Source: Pacificispira sp965223125 (GTDB lineage: Bacteria; Pseudomonadota; Alphaproteobacteria; UBA8366; Aestuariispiraceae). From it: a stretch of 64,000 nucleotides of DNA. The notes under the pieces were generated by a model, which was given only the letters and a program-made list of their open reading frames with translations, was not told the origin of the DNA and did not search any database. Shown here piece after piece: positions 25,606 through 35,203 of this stretch; the first letter of the stretch is position 1, and the number at the start of each line of letters is the position of its first letter. Location of the stretch: the NCBI GenBank assembly GCA_965223125.1, contig OZ244984.1:434001-498000 (forward strand), given 5' to 3'. The position numbers and the translations under genes were made by a program.

Positions 25606-27495
25606 CTATCGGCGTCCGAACAGTTTCTCGATATCCGCCAGCTTGAGTTCGACATAGGTCGGGCGACCGTGGTTGCACTGGCCAGAATGAGGGGTTGCCT
25701 CCATCTGACGCAGGAGGGCATTCATTTCCTCGGCATTCAGGCGGCGTCCGGCGCGTACCGAGCCGTGGCAGGCCATGGTGCCGCAGACCTCCTCCAACCG
25801 TTCCTTCAGCGAAAAGGCATTGCCAAGCGATTCCAGTTCATCGGCCAGATCCCGCACCAGCCCCGCCGCATCGACCGCGCCCAGCAAAGCCGGTGTCTCC
25901 CGCACCGCCACGGCACCGGGCCCGAACCCCTCCAGCACCAGCCCCAGTTCGGCGAGATCAGCAGCGTGATCCAGAAGCCGCTCCGCCGCTCGTTCCTGAA
26001 GCTCGACAATTTCCGGGATCAGCAGACCCTGACGCGGCACGCCGCCCGCCGCCAGCGACGCCTTCATCTGCTCATAGACCAGACGTTCATGGGCGGCATG
26101 CTGATCGACGATGACGATCCCGTCCCCGGTCTGGGCAACGATATAGGTCGCGTGAAGCTGCGCCCGCGCCGCGCCCAGCGGATAGGCCATCGGGGTATCC
26201 GGGGTCACTTCCCCCGTCACCGGATCTACCTGATCCTGCCCCCCATCCCGTGCCGCAGGCGCGAAGCCAGCAGGAGCATAACCATTGGGGGCTTGGAAAT
26301 CATAACTGGTGGATGCCAGCCCCGGAGCGGTCGGGGGCGGTGGACGATAGGCATAACCACCGCCGAAATGCGCCTGTCGCTGTTCCGGCAGACTGCCTGA
26401 TCCACTGCCCGGCCTGAACGCACCGAGCGCCGCATCGGAAACCGAGCTAGACGCGCGATGCCCCGCACCCGCCAATGCGTGCTTGAGAGCACTGACGATC
26501 AGCCCGCGCACCAGACCCGGTTCCTGAAACCGCACTTCGGTTTTTGCCGGATGCACATTCACATCGACAGAACGCGGCGGGCAGTCGAGGAAAAGCGCCA
26601 GCAGCGGATGGCGATCCCGGGCCAGGAAATCCTGATAGGCCCCGCGCACCGCCCCGATCAACTGTTTGTCGCGAACCGGGCGGCCATTGACGAAGAGAAA
26701 TTGCAGCGCCGCATTGCCCCGATTGAGGGTCGGCACCCCTGCAAAACCGGTCAGGCGAAACCCCTCCCGCTCTGCATCGATGGGAAGCGCGTTGTCCTGA
26801 AATTCCCGCCCCATGATTGCGCCCAGGCGTTTCAGACGCAGATCCAGCAACTCCCCCTGAGCCGCATTGAGCCGCAGTTTCTCGCGCCCGTCCTCAGTCA
26901 GCGAAAAACCGATATCGGGATGCGCCATGGCAAGGCGGTTGAGGACATCCTGCACAGCCCCGCTTTCCGCGCGGGCAGACCGCATGAACTTCAAGCGCGC
27001 GGGGGTGCTGTAAAACAGATCCCGAACCTCGACCGTCGTGCCCTTCCCGCCCGGAGCCGGTTTCGGGTCAAAAATGCGCCCACCCTCAACCTCGATCCGC
27101 CAGGCCTCATCGGCATCGGGCGGTCGGCTGGTTATCGCCATGCGGCTGACCGACCCGATGGACGGCAGGGCCTCGCCCCGAAAGCCCAGGGTGGAGATAT
27201 GGAACAGATCGCCATCGGGCAGTTTGGAAGTTGCATGCCGCTCCACCGCAAGTGTCAGATCCTCCGGCGTTATACCGCGCCCGTTATCTGAAACAGAGAG
27301 CAAAGCGCTGCCGCCCTCGCGGATCACGACATCGATGCGGGTCGCCCCGGCATCCAAGGCATTCTCGACCAGTTCCTTGACCGCAGAGGCCGGACGCTCC
27401 ACCACCTCGCCTGCCGCGATCTGATTGACCAGAGTATCGGGCAGCCGCCGGATGCCTGGCGATGATCGGAAGGTCGGGGCGGGTTGTGCCGTCAT
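25606..27495 (-). CDS. mutL: DNA mismatch repair protein MutL
   Basis: A 629-residue GHKL ATPase that couples MutS to strand incision. ATP-binding motifs are VKELVENALDAGATRIDV (core ELVENALDAGA), SVSDNGRGI and GFRGEALPSIGSVS. The C-terminal domain carries DQHAAHERLVYE, which fits the endonuclease motif DQHA(X)2E(X)4E, plus ACHGSVRAGRRL and CNHGRPT. This MutL is therefore the nicking type expected in organisms without MutH. The linker (about 340-430) is Pro/Gly/Ala-rich. Its ATG overlaps the pgi stop codon (ATGA), so the two genes are translationally coupled. Confidence 0.97.
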   Translation of the reverse strand: MTAQPAPTFRSSPGIRRLPDTLVNQIAAGEVVERPASAVKELVENALDAGATRIDVVIREGGSALLSVSDNGRGITPEDLTLAVERHATSKLPDGDLFHISTLGFRGEALPSIGSVSRMAITSRPPDADEAWRIEVEGGRIFDPKPAPGGKGTTVEVRDLFYSTPARLKFMRSARAESGAVQDVLNRLAMAHPDIGFSLTEDGREKLRLNAAQGELLDLRLKRLGAIMGREFQDNALPIDAEREGFRLTGFAGVPTLNRGNAALQFLFVNGRPVRDKQLIGAVRGAYQDFLARDRHPLLALFLDCPPRSVDVNVHPAKTEVRFQEPGLVRGLIVSALKHALAGAGHRASSSVSDAALGAFRPGSGSGSLPEQRQAHFGGGYAYRPPPPTAPGLASTSYDFQAPNGYAPAGFAPAARDGGQDQVDPVTGEVTPDTPMAYPLGAARAQLHATYIVAQTGDGIVIVDQHAAHERLVYEQMKASLAAGGVPRQGLLIPEIVELQERAAERLLDHAADLAELGLVLEGFGPGAVAVRETPALLGAVDAAGLVRDLADELESLGNAFSLKERLEEVCGTMACHGSVRAGRRLNAEEMNALLRQMEATPHSGQCNHGRPTYVELKLADIEKLFGRR

Positions 27496-28901
27496 GCCGA
27501 CCCCTGACCTCCACTCCCACTTCTCCCGCCATTACCCCCGCCCTCGATTCCGTCACCCGCATCACCGGACAGATACTTCCGGATCAGAACCTTGCCACCC
27601 TCCACAGCTGGCTGATCGAAGGGATCAACCCCCATCAGATCCGCGGCCAGAACGGTTTCGAGCATGAAATGCATCATCAGCGCGCCCATTGAGCCCTCGT
27701 CGATGCGCATCATCTCGATCCGTCGCACGGGACGACCCCTATGGGCCAGGGTTTCCGCCGTCGCCCGGCGTGATGCATCCATCAGATCACCCATCGAGCG
27801 CCCGACCATGTAGGACAGGCGCGGATCATCCGCCAGAAAGGCATCAATGCCCAATCCGTCACTATCCTTCGGCCCGCCAAGGACCGTGAACATCTTATCC
27901 GCCGGCCCATCGAGCCAAAGCTGCAACTGGCTGTGCTGGTCGACAGGGCCGGTGGCATAGACCGGCGTCGTCCCCTGCCCGTCCTTGCCCAGGCTTTCAG
28001 CCCAGAGCTGGCGATACCACCGTGCTAGCGAGCCGAGCCGGTCAGAATAGGCCAGCATCACAGTCGTGCTGATCCCATGCTGCATGCGCAGGCCGACACT
28101 GATCGCCGCTCCGACAGCGGCGGCGCAGCCCGCAGGCGTGTCAATCGACGCGAAGGCCTGATCCAGCACAGCCTGGGCGCCCTGCCGCGTCTCCACCGCA
28201 TCCAACCCCGCGATCAGCGTCGGCAGCATCCCGACGACGCTCAGCACCGAATACCGACCGCCAACATTCGGATCATGGTCCAGCACCGGCAGATTGTAGC
28301 GTGCCGCCAAACGGCGCAGCGGATTGTCACCGGGTTCTGTGATCACTGTGATGTGACGCAACAACTCATCGGGGTCGAGCCGTTCAAGCATCACAGGCAG
28401 GACGGACAGGAACTGCATCATGGTTTCCGTCGTGCCGCCGGATTTGGAGATCACCACAATCCCCGTCCGACGATAATCAAGCCGTCGGATCAACCGATCC
28501 CAGACGAAGGGATCGACATTGGTGATGATATGGAGCCTTGGCGCGCTGCGCATTCGCTCCGGGTCGCCATCAGCCATTTCATACAGCGCGCGGGAACCGA
28601 GAGAACTGCCGCCGGTGCCCAGAATCAGTACATCATCGAACCGTCGCTGATAATGGGATGCGATCGGGGCAAGCGCTGCCAGATCGGCACGTGCGGCAGG
28701 GAGGCGCAGAAACGGCATGGTTTCCGAATCATGGGCGGCCCGCAGCCGTTTCAAGGCAGGAGAAAGCCGGGCGAGCAGATCCCCCAGGACCGTATCGTCC
28801 AGTCCCCGCTCCCCAATCTGAACTGCCCGGCAGTCGCTGACGACCTGCGCATAGCCGAGACGATGCGCAAGTGCCGCGTCGGTGTCCAGATCGGTAGCCA
28901 T
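27492..28901 (-). CDS. pgi: Glucose-6-phosphate isomerase
   Basis: A 469-residue enzyme that interconverts glucose 6-phosphate and fructose 6-phosphate, of the shorter alphaproteobacterial type. The SIS-fold motifs are VLILGTGGSSLGSRALYEM, VISKSGGTTETMMQFL and GGRYSVLSVVGMLPTLIAG. Near the C-terminus, MMRIDEGSMGALMMHFMLET holds catalytic-region residues, followed by FDQPAVEGGKVLIRKYL. The last 25 residues are a Gly/Ser-rich tail (GIEGGGNGGRSGSGGQGSA). The start at 28901 (MATDLDTD) is preferred to 28928. It is translationally coupled to mutL and divergent from the MscS-type gene. Confidence 0.93.
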   Translation of the reverse strand: MATDLDTDAALAHRLGYAQVVSDCRAVQIGERGLDDTVLGDLLARLSPALKRLRAAHDSETMPFLRLPAARADLAALAPIASHYQRRFDDVLILGTGGSSLGSRALYEMADGDPERMRSAPRLHIITNVDPFVWDRLIRRLDYRRTGIVVISKSGGTTETMMQFLSVLPVMLERLDPDELLRHITVITEPGDNPLRRLAARYNLPVLDHDPNVGGRYSVLSVVGMLPTLIAGLDAVETRQGAQAVLDQAFASIDTPAGCAAAVGAAISVGLRMQHGISTTVMLAYSDRLGSLARWYRQLWAESLGKDGQGTTPVYATGPVDQHSQLQLWLDGPADKMFTVLGGPKDSDGLGIDAFLADDPRLSYMVGRSMGDLMDASRRATAETLAHRGRPVRRIEMMRIDEGSMGALMMHFMLETVLAADLMGVDPFDQPAVEGGKVLIRKYLSGDAGDGIEGGGNGGRSGSGGQGSA

Positions 28902-29004
28902 ATCGTTAGTCTGTGTCCTTGTCCGCATGGTCCTGTTCTTAACGGAGCACTATGCTACAGTCCATCCCGCATCATTGCTTATGTGCAACCCTTTGAGACT
29001 GCTG

Positions 29005-31488
29005 ATGGCTTTCAGACTGATCCCGATCCTGCTGCTGTTGCTTGCGGTCCTCGTTTCACCGCCCGAGTCGGGGCATGCCCAGTCGGATGCAATTCCCTAC
29101 GACGTCCAGATCGATGAATGGAATGCTGATCTGGACGTCGCCGAACAACTGATCGAAAGCAGTGGACTTTCCAGAGAAGCGGGCGAAGCCGTTAAGCGCA
29201 CGCTGGGCCGAGTGGTTTCCAATGCCATGACGGCAAAGACGATTGCCGATGCCAGAATGGCCGAACTGACGACCAGTCTGGCGACATTGGGACCGCCACC
29301 CGAAGGCCCGGAGGCGATGCCCGAGCCCGATGCTGTGAGCCGTGAACGCACACGGCTAAATTCCGCCATCGCGGAGGCGAAATCCCAAATCTCACTGGCG
29401 GATCTGACAATCGCCCGTGCCTCAGCCCTGGAATCCAGAATTGGAAGCGTACAGCGCAGCCAACTGCGCGAACTGCTTTTGGAACAGGGCCCGCTGCCCT
29501 ACAATCCAGATGGGCTATTGCAGATACCAGGGATCATCCAATCCTTCTTCACGACCATCGCACAGGCCGCCGCAACCTGGTGGAATGCCCTGCCCGAAAC
29601 CCAGCGGCAATTCGGTGGCATCCTGTTTCCGGGTGTATTAATCGTCATCGGCCTGGCGCTGGCATGGTGGTTGCGCCGATCCGTGTTGCGGCGTTTCGGG
29701 CCTTATCCCACAGCGGACGTGCCGCCCTACAGCCGCCGCCTTCTGGGGGCCATCGCCGACGGCATTGCCCGGGGAATTCTGCCTGCCGTCGTGCTGGCGG
29801 TGATCATACTGCGCACCCGGACGGAAGGCGCGGTCTTCCATAATGACTTCGGCAGCATCCTGGGTCTTGCAGCCCAGAGCATACTGATCTTTGTCATGGC
29901 AACCGCTCTGCCTCATGCCGCCCTGTCGCCGGATGATCCGAACTGGCGGCTCACACTGCTCTCTCCGGAACAGGCGCGACGGATATTGGGGCTGTTGACC
30001 CCACTGGCGCTATTATTCTGCATCGACGAATTCGTGACCCGCGCGGGGATGGAAATCGCGCCGATGCAGGGCATCCTAACACTCCAGTTCATGGCGACAT
30101 GGACCCTGTTCATGAATCTGTCCCAGGGTGCGCTGGCACTTGCCCTGTTGCGACCATCGTTATGGATCGTCCCGAATGATCCGGAACCGATCCAGACCGA
30201 ACCCGACGAAGCCGATGCTATTCAGGAAGAGGATGCGGGCGAAGCTGATGACCAACCCCGTCGCGGCGGCGGGCGGCGCCTGTTCTGGCGCGCGCTGCAT
30301 GCCGTCCTGATCCTGATCACCATCGTCGGTGCGGTGGCCCCCGCGCTTGGCTATACGAATCTTGGGAACTACCTGCTCAACAATATGCTGGGATCGGCGA
30401 TCCTGGTGTCCATCCTCTATATCCTGCGAGGCGTATTCCGCGAAGGCATTGCCTATCTGACCGGCAGCACGATCGTGCGCGAAAATCTAGCACTGCAACA
30501 CAAGACCCGCAGTCGATTGAAATTCACGGCGCGGTTTCTGCTCGACCTCACTATCGTGCTGCTGGGGATTAGTCTACTCGCACCCAACTGGGGAATATCC
30601 GATACCGACCTGATGCGCACCGCCCGCACCGCTTTGAGCGGGTTGCAGATCGGCAATGTCTCCATCTCTGTCATCGACATTGCGATGGCCATCGGTGTCT
30701 TCTTCATCGTACTCGCCTTGATCCGCGCTTTGAAGCGCGCCCTGGCGGAAAAGATCCTGCCGGAAACCGAGATCGAGGAAAGCCTGCGCCATACGATCAC
30801 GGCGGGCATCGGCTATATAGGCTTCGTCTTCGCCACAGGGATCGCCGTCGCGGTGGCCGGGGTGGATCTGACCAATGTCGCACTGATCGCAGGGGCGCTG
30901 TCAGTCGGTATCGGTTTCGGATTGCAGAATATCGTGAACAATTTCGTCTCCGGCCTGATCCTTTTGATCGAACGCCCGATCAAGGTCGGCGACTGGGTCG
31001 TCGTCGGTCCCAATGAGGGTTTCGTTCAACAGATCAATATGCGCGCGACAGAAATCGAAACATGGCAAAAGGCCAGCGTCATCATCCCCAATGCCGATCT
31101 ACTATCCACGGCGCTGAAGAACTGGACCCATCACGACAAGATCGGGCGCATCGATATTCCCATCGGGGTCGCACTGGACAGCGATATTGACCGCGTTTGT
31201 GCGGTTCTGCTCGAAATTGCACGGGCCCATCCACGTTGCCGGAAACTGCCGGAGCCAATGGCATTGGTCATGGGAGTTGGGGAAAGCCGGATCGATCTGG
31301 AACTGCGCCTGTTCACCAGCGACATCGTCTGGGTTGTCTGGATCGCCAGTGACATCCGCAAGGAAATCCTGCGTCGCTTCCCGGCGGAGCGGATCGTCAT
31401 CCCCTACGCCCAGCGCGTTGTTCATATGGTGGAGGGCGATCCGATGTCTCGTCCCATCGAGGATCCGCCATCAGGAGAGACGACGTGA
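29005..31488 (+). CDS. Large MscS-family mechanosensitive channel with DUF3772 domain
   Basis: An 827-residue inner-membrane protein. A signal peptide or first helix (FRLIPILLLLLAVLVS, ending GHAQS) precedes a periplasmic helical DUF3772 domain (about residues 30-170), then about ten membrane segments, and a C-terminal MscS domain. The pore helix and beta domain are clear in GALSVGIGFGLQNIVNNFVSG and ERPIKVGDWVVVG. An acidic cytoplasmic loop lies near residue 400 (EPDEADAIQEEDAGEADD). Such channels release solutes on osmotic downshift. The start is not certain: ATG at 29005 fits the signal peptide, and in-frame starts at 28981 and 28882 exist. Confidence 0.9.
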   Translation: MAFRLIPILLLLLAVLVSPPESGHAQSDAIPYDVQIDEWNADLDVAEQLIESSGLSREAGEAVKRTLGRVVSNAMTAKTIADARMAELTTSLATLGPPPEGPEAMPEPDAVSRERTRLNSAIAEAKSQISLADLTIARASALESRIGSVQRSQLRELLLEQGPLPYNPDGLLQIPGIIQSFFTTIAQAAATWWNALPETQRQFGGILFPGVLIVIGLALAWWLRRSVLRRFGPYPTADVPPYSRRLLGAIADGIARGILPAVVLAVIILRTRTEGAVFHNDFGSILGLAAQSILIFVMATALPHAALSPDDPNWRLTLLSPEQARRILGLLTPLALLFCIDEFVTRAGMEIAPMQGILTLQFMATWTLFMNLSQGALALALLRPSLWIVPNDPEPIQTEPDEADAIQEEDAGEADDQPRRGGGRRLFWRALHAVLILITIVGAVAPALGYTNLGNYLLNNMLGSAILVSILYILRGVFREGIAYLTGSTIVRENLALQHKTRSRLKFTARFLLDLTIVLLGISLLAPNWGISDTDLMRTARTALSGLQIGNVSISVIDIAMAIGVFFIVLALIRALKRALAEKILPETEIEESLRHTITAGIGYIGFVFATGIAVAVAGVDLTNVALIAGALSVGIGFGLQNIVNNFVSGLILLIERPIKVGDWVVVGPNEGFVQQINMRATEIETWQKASVIIPNADLLSTALKNWTHHDKIGRIDIPIGVALDSDIDRVCAVLLEIARAHPRCRKLPEPMALVMGVGESRIDLELRLFTSDIVWVVWIASDIRKEILRRFPAERIVIPYAQRVVHMVEGDPMSRPIEDPPSGETT

Positions 31489-31492
31489 CATG

Positions 31493-31518
31493 ATAACTGG
31501 AATGATCATTCCAGTTAT
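31493..31518. promoter_or_regulatory. 26-bp perfect palindrome between convergent genes
   Basis: A perfect 26-bp palindrome centred on GATC, core TGGAATGATCATTCCA, fills the 29-base gap between the channel gene stop and the tetR stop codon, and touches the latter. It could fold into a 12- or 13-pair hairpin and act as a weak bidirectional terminator, though no T run is present. Its core resembles the operator-like site upstream of tetR (32150-32165), so it may be a TetR-family binding site. Confidence 0.6.
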
Positions 31519-32111
31519 TAGATCCGCCCTCCTTGCACTGCCGATGAGATCGCCTGGTCCGCGATCTGCCGCAACGCCCGGTGATCAGGATTGACCTTGG
31601 AGATCACCTGCAATCCCTGCATCGCAGCCAGAAGATGACGCGCCCGCGCCCGTGCGTCCGCTTCGACCGGGACTTCCCCAGTCTGCTGTCCGCGCCGCAG
31701 CAACCGATCCAGCGCATTCTCGATCCCGGCCAGTGCCATACGCGCCTGTTCCAGAATTTCCGGATCGCGACTACCGAACTCCGTTACCGTGTTGGTGATG
31801 AAGCAGCCTATGCCACGCCCATCCGCCGCACGGGATACCAGTCTTTCAAACAGGGCCTCCAGCGCGGGCCGAACACTGCCTGCCTGTACTGCCGCATCCA
31901 GTTTGGCAATCGTGCCAGTCTGCACGTACTGACAGAATGCCTGCAGGAAGATCGTCTTCTTGTCGCCAAACGTGCCATAGAGGCTTGCCCGGTTGACGCC
32001 TGTGCCTTCAACCAGGTCCTCAATGGACGTCGCTTCGTATCCTTTGGCCCAGAAGACATGCATCGCCTTGTTCAAGGCAATTTCAGGTTCAAATGATTTC
32101 GCCCGTCCCAT
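31518..32111 (-). CDS. TetR-family transcriptional regulator
   Basis: A 197-residue repressor. The N-terminal helix-turn-helix runs from ALNKAMHVFWAKGYEATSIED to TGVNRASLYGTFGDKKTIFLQ, the canonical TetR DNA-binding segment. The C-terminal ligand domain has GIGCFITNTVTEFGSRDPEI, as in the subgroup that represses oxidoreductases or efflux genes. The start at 32111 is preferred to 32117 because GGAGG is seven bases before it and only one base before the other. The gene is divergent from the molybdenum hydroxylase-like gene; an operator-like sequence lies between them. Confidence 0.92.
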   Translation of the reverse strand: MGRAKSFEPEIALNKAMHVFWAKGYEATSIEDLVEGTGVNRASLYGTFGDKKTIFLQAFCQYVQTGTIAKLDAAVQAGSVRPALEALFERLVSRAADGRGIGCFITNTVTEFGSRDPEILEQARMALAGIENALDRLLRRGQQTGEVPVEADARARARHLLAAMQGLQVISKVNPDHRALRQIADQAISSAVQGGRI

Positions 32112-32149
32112 GCGCATGCCTCCGTTTATCCATATTCATCATACCATTT

Positions 32150-32165
32150 TGGAACGGATATTCAA
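32150..32165. promoter_or_regulatory. Operator-like imperfect palindrome upstream of tetR
   Basis: TGGAACGGATATTCAA lies in the divergent gap between tetR and the 32240 gene. It matches the core of the perfect palindrome at the other end of tetR (TGGAATGATCATTCCA) at 11 of 16 positions. The position 40 bases ahead of tetR fits autoregulation and joint control of the divergent gene. Confidence 0.5.
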
Positions 32166-32239
32166 TTATTTCCAGCCAGTTGGGAATTGTCCTGCGCTGG
32201 ATCGGTTGCTAAACCCCTCTGGTCAACAAGGAGCAACCG

Positions 32240-34480
32240 ATGTCGAAACTGTCCGGTACTTCCGTTCATCGCGTTGAGGACGCCCGCCTGCTGACCGGCA
32301 GGGGTCGGTTCGTTGAAGATCTGCGATTGCCCGGCATGGCTCATGCCGTCGTTCTGCGCTCCCCCATCGCACATGGGCGCATATCCTCCCTCGATACGCA
32401 GGACGCAGAGCGTCTGCCCGGTGTGATCGGTATCCTGACAGGAGCGGACCTGGACCGGCTCGGCTGCCAGCCGATGCCCTGCAAAACAGCGCATCCAAGC
32501 AGCGATGGCACGCCCTTCAGGATGCCGCAACGCGACCTGCTCGCTCGCGATACCGTGCGCTTCGTCGGCGACCCGGTCGCCTTCATCGTCGCAGAAACCG
32601 AAGCTATCGCGATTGAAGCCATGGAATTGATCCATGTCGACTATGAGGAATTGCCTGCCATCACCGAACCGACCCGATCCGACGACACTGCCTGCATCTG
32701 GGAAGAGGGTGACGCTGCCGCTGTAAGTGCTGCCTTCGACAAGGCCGCGCGGGTGGTCGAAATCTCCCAGCGCAGCGACCGCATCGCCGTCAGCCCGATT
32801 GAGACCCGCTCAGCCCTTGGTGCCTGTCAGGATGGCCGCTACACCCTCTATACCCAGAGCCAGGGCGTGCATTTCATCCGCGAAATGGTATCGGCTACGC
32901 TGGGCATCCCGACAGATGCAATGCGCGTGGTGACCGGCGATGTGGGTGGGAGTTTCGGCATCAAGCTCATGAACTATCCGGAACAATCCCTGGTCCTTGT
33001 CGCGGCAAAGGCGTTTGGACGACCGGTCCGATGGGTCTCCAGCCGGTCAGAGGCCTTCCTGACCGATGCCTATGGCCGGGGACAGGCCAGCACCGCCGCC
33101 CTCGCCCTGGATGCAGACGGGCGCATTCTTGCGCTGAAGGTGGATACGGTTGGCGATATGGGAGCCTATGCCTCAGCTCTTGGTATCAGTGTCCTGACCA
33201 AGGGCTTCGGCAAGACGCTGGGCCATGTCTATGACATACCGGTTCTACATTGCCGTGTCCGGGCGGTCTATACCAATGCCGCGCCGACCGATGCCTATCG
33301 CGGTGCGGGCAAGCCGGAGGCGCAGTATCTTGTCGAACGGCTGGTGGACAAGGCTGCCCGCGAAACCGGCCTAGGCCCTGTCGTATTCCGACAGTGCAAT
33401 GTCGTCCCGCCGGAGAAAATGCCCTATAAGGCCGCCAATGGTTTCCCCTATGATTCCGCCCATTTTGAAAAGGCATTGATGGAAGGTCTGAAAGCGGCGG
33501 ATTGGGATGGATTCCCAGCGAGACGCGCGGCCTCCGAAGCAAAGGGGTTGAAGCGGGGGATCGGCCTCTCTCTCTATCTCCATCTCACCGGTGGCAGTCC
33601 GCAGGAACAAAGCGAAGTGATCCTGCAACCGGATGGGTCGATCCATATCCTTACCGGTGTGCAAGCCTCCGGTCAGGGGCACGAGACCGCCTTCGCCCAA
33701 CTGGTTGCCGACCAGCTGGAAATCCCGATGGACAGAATCCATGTGATCGAGGGTGATACCGCACGGGTCAAAACAGGCGGTGGAACCGGCGGCTCCTCCT
33801 CGCTGCCCATCGCAGGGATCACGATATTGAAGGCGACCGATGATTTCATCGAAAACGCCAGGGCTCTGGCGGCGGAACAAATGGAAACCGCCCCGGCCGA
33901 TCTGGTATACGGCACCGGGGAATTCCGCGTGGTCGGGACCGACAAACACCTGAACCTCATCGAACTGGCCGCAACCCTACCCGAGGAGCGTGAAACACTG
34001 TGCGGCGGCATCGCCGAGAGCGACCACGAAATCCAAACCGTGCCGCACGGAGCCTATATCGCTGAAGTGGAAGTCGATCCGGAAACCGGCTTTGTCACTC
34101 TGCTGGCACTGACCGGGGCCGACGATCTGGGTGTGCGACTCAATCCCGCCATCGCTGAAGGGCAGATCCATGGCGGCCTCGCCCAGGCTGTCGGACAGGC
34201 ATTGTACGAACGCACGGTCTTCGATCCGGAAACCGGGCAGTTGCTCAGTGGCTCCTTCATGGATTACCAGTTACCGCGTGCAGGCGACCTTCCCGCATTC
34301 AATCTGCATTCCGTCGACATCCCGACCGCAAACAACTTTCTTGGCATGAAGGGTGCGGGAGAAATTGCCTCCATCGGCGGTCCCGCTGCCGTAGTGAATG
34401 CCGTGGCCGACGCACTGGACAATCAGGATATCGACATGCCCCTGACTCCGGAACGAGTCTGGCGCTTCCTATCCGGCTGA
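32240..34480 (+). CDS. Xanthine dehydrogenase-family molybdenum-binding subunit, no partner subunits nearby
   Basis: A 746-residue large subunit of the xanthine dehydrogenase / CO dehydrogenase superfamily, which binds the molybdopterin cytosine dinucleotide cofactor. It opens with VHRVEDARLLTGRGRFVEDL and contains VTGDVGGSFGIKLMNYPEQ and, in the active-site loop, DAYRGAGKPEAQYLVERLVD (AYRGAG marks the form II group, not the AYXCSFR of true CO dehydrogenase). GQGHETAFAQLVADQL, GGTGGSSSLP and KGAGEIASIGG (catalytic Glu) follow. The usual FAD and [2Fe-2S] subunit genes are absent on both sides. The start at 32240 has AAGGAG upstream. The substrate is unknown. Confidence 0.88.
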   Translation: MSKLSGTSVHRVEDARLLTGRGRFVEDLRLPGMAHAVVLRSPIAHGRISSLDTQDAERLPGVIGILTGADLDRLGCQPMPCKTAHPSSDGTPFRMPQRDLLARDTVRFVGDPVAFIVAETEAIAIEAMELIHVDYEELPAITEPTRSDDTACIWEEGDAAAVSAAFDKAARVVEISQRSDRIAVSPIETRSALGACQDGRYTLYTQSQGVHFIREMVSATLGIPTDAMRVVTGDVGGSFGIKLMNYPEQSLVLVAAKAFGRPVRWVSSRSEAFLTDAYGRGQASTAALALDADGRILALKVDTVGDMGAYASALGISVLTKGFGKTLGHVYDIPVLHCRVRAVYTNAAPTDAYRGAGKPEAQYLVERLVDKAARETGLGPVVFRQCNVVPPEKMPYKAANGFPYDSAHFEKALMEGLKAADWDGFPARRAASEAKGLKRGIGLSLYLHLTGGSPQEQSEVILQPDGSIHILTGVQASGQGHETAFAQLVADQLEIPMDRIHVIEGDTARVKTGGGTGGSSSLPIAGITILKATDDFIENARALAAEQMETAPADLVYGTGEFRVVGTDKHLNLIELAATLPEERETLCGGIAESDHEIQTVPHGAYIAEVEVDPETGFVTLLALTGADDLGVRLNPAIAEGQIHGGLAQAVGQALYERTVFDPETGQLLSGSFMDYQLPRAGDLPAFNLHSVDIPTANNFLGMKGAGEIASIGGPAAVVNAVADALDNQDIDMPLTPERVWRFLSG

Positions 34481-34491
34481 GGAGGTCCAGG

Positions 34492-35199
34492 ATGGTACGA
34501 TACATTCCATTGCTGATGGTATTGATACTTGGAGCCTGCGGTCCAAGTCTGACAGCCGTGACCAATACAGAATCCCGAAGCATCAATCTCGACGGGCTTC
34601 TGCCGGAACCAGTTTTCGATGCTGACCGTACCCTGTACGAGAAATGGACGCTTGTACCGATCAAGGGCGACGGACACTGGGAATTGGATCGGGACGAGGT
34701 TGGCTATTTCATCCGGGGCGAGGCACGGGACAGCGCATCGGGTCTGGCGATGGAAACGGCGATTGACCCGATCTCCTGCCCGATTCTGGAATGGGAATGG
34801 CAGGTGGAATCGGTGCAGGCCAGTGCCGACCTTACCACCCGCGCGGGCGACGACGTGGCTGCGGCCCTCTATCTATTCTTCGGCGACCCTGGTTCCTTCA
34901 GCCTGCCCAATCCGGTGCCGGTCCTGCGCTATGTCTGGGCCGGCGGCAGTCATCAGGTAGGCGAGGTCATGCCCAATCCCTATCTGCCGGATCTCGTGCG
35001 TAACACCGTCGTCCGCGCTGGGAAAGAGGAGGTTGGCACTTGGCTGACCGAAAGACGGGACATGCTGTCCGACTATGAAGCCGCCTTCGGTGACGCCCCC
35101 GACGACATTTTGTGGGCCGTCGCGCTGTTCGTGGACAACGACCAGACCGGCGAACCCGCTGCCGCTAGATTCCGGCGCGCACGGGTCCATTGCGAATAA
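34492..35199 (+). CDS. DUF3047 lipoprotein
   Basis: A 235-residue exported protein of the DUF3047 family, function unknown. The N-terminus MVRYIPLLMVLILGACGPS is a lipoprotein signal with lipobox LGAC. The domain follows, with ILEWEWQVESVQASADLTTRAGDDVAAALYL, recognisable from ILEWEWQV and RAGDDVAAALYLFFGDP, and later ALFVDNDQTGEPAAARF, the family's C-terminal signature. A strong AGGAGGT lies six bases before the ATG, directly at the stop of the upstream gene, so the two are probably co-transcribed. The gene is convergent with a DMT transporter four bases away. Confidence 0.85.
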   Translation: MVRYIPLLMVLILGACGPSLTAVTNTESRSINLDGLLPEPVFDADRTLYEKWTLVPIKGDGHWELDRDEVGYFIRGEARDSASGLAMETAIDPISCPILEWEWQVESVQASADLTTRAGDDVAAALYLFFGDPGSFSLPNPVPVLRYVWAGGSHQVGEVMPNPYLPDLVRNTVVRAGKEEVGTWLTERRDMLSDYEAAFGDAPDDILWAVALFVDNDQTGEPAAARFRRARVHCE

Positions 35200-35203
35200 C
35201 CCG

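Noticed and set aside
32240..34480. True CO dehydrogenase large subunit (CoxL)
   Set aside because: The active-site loop is AYRGAG, not AYXCSFR, and no CoxM/CoxS genes are adjacent.
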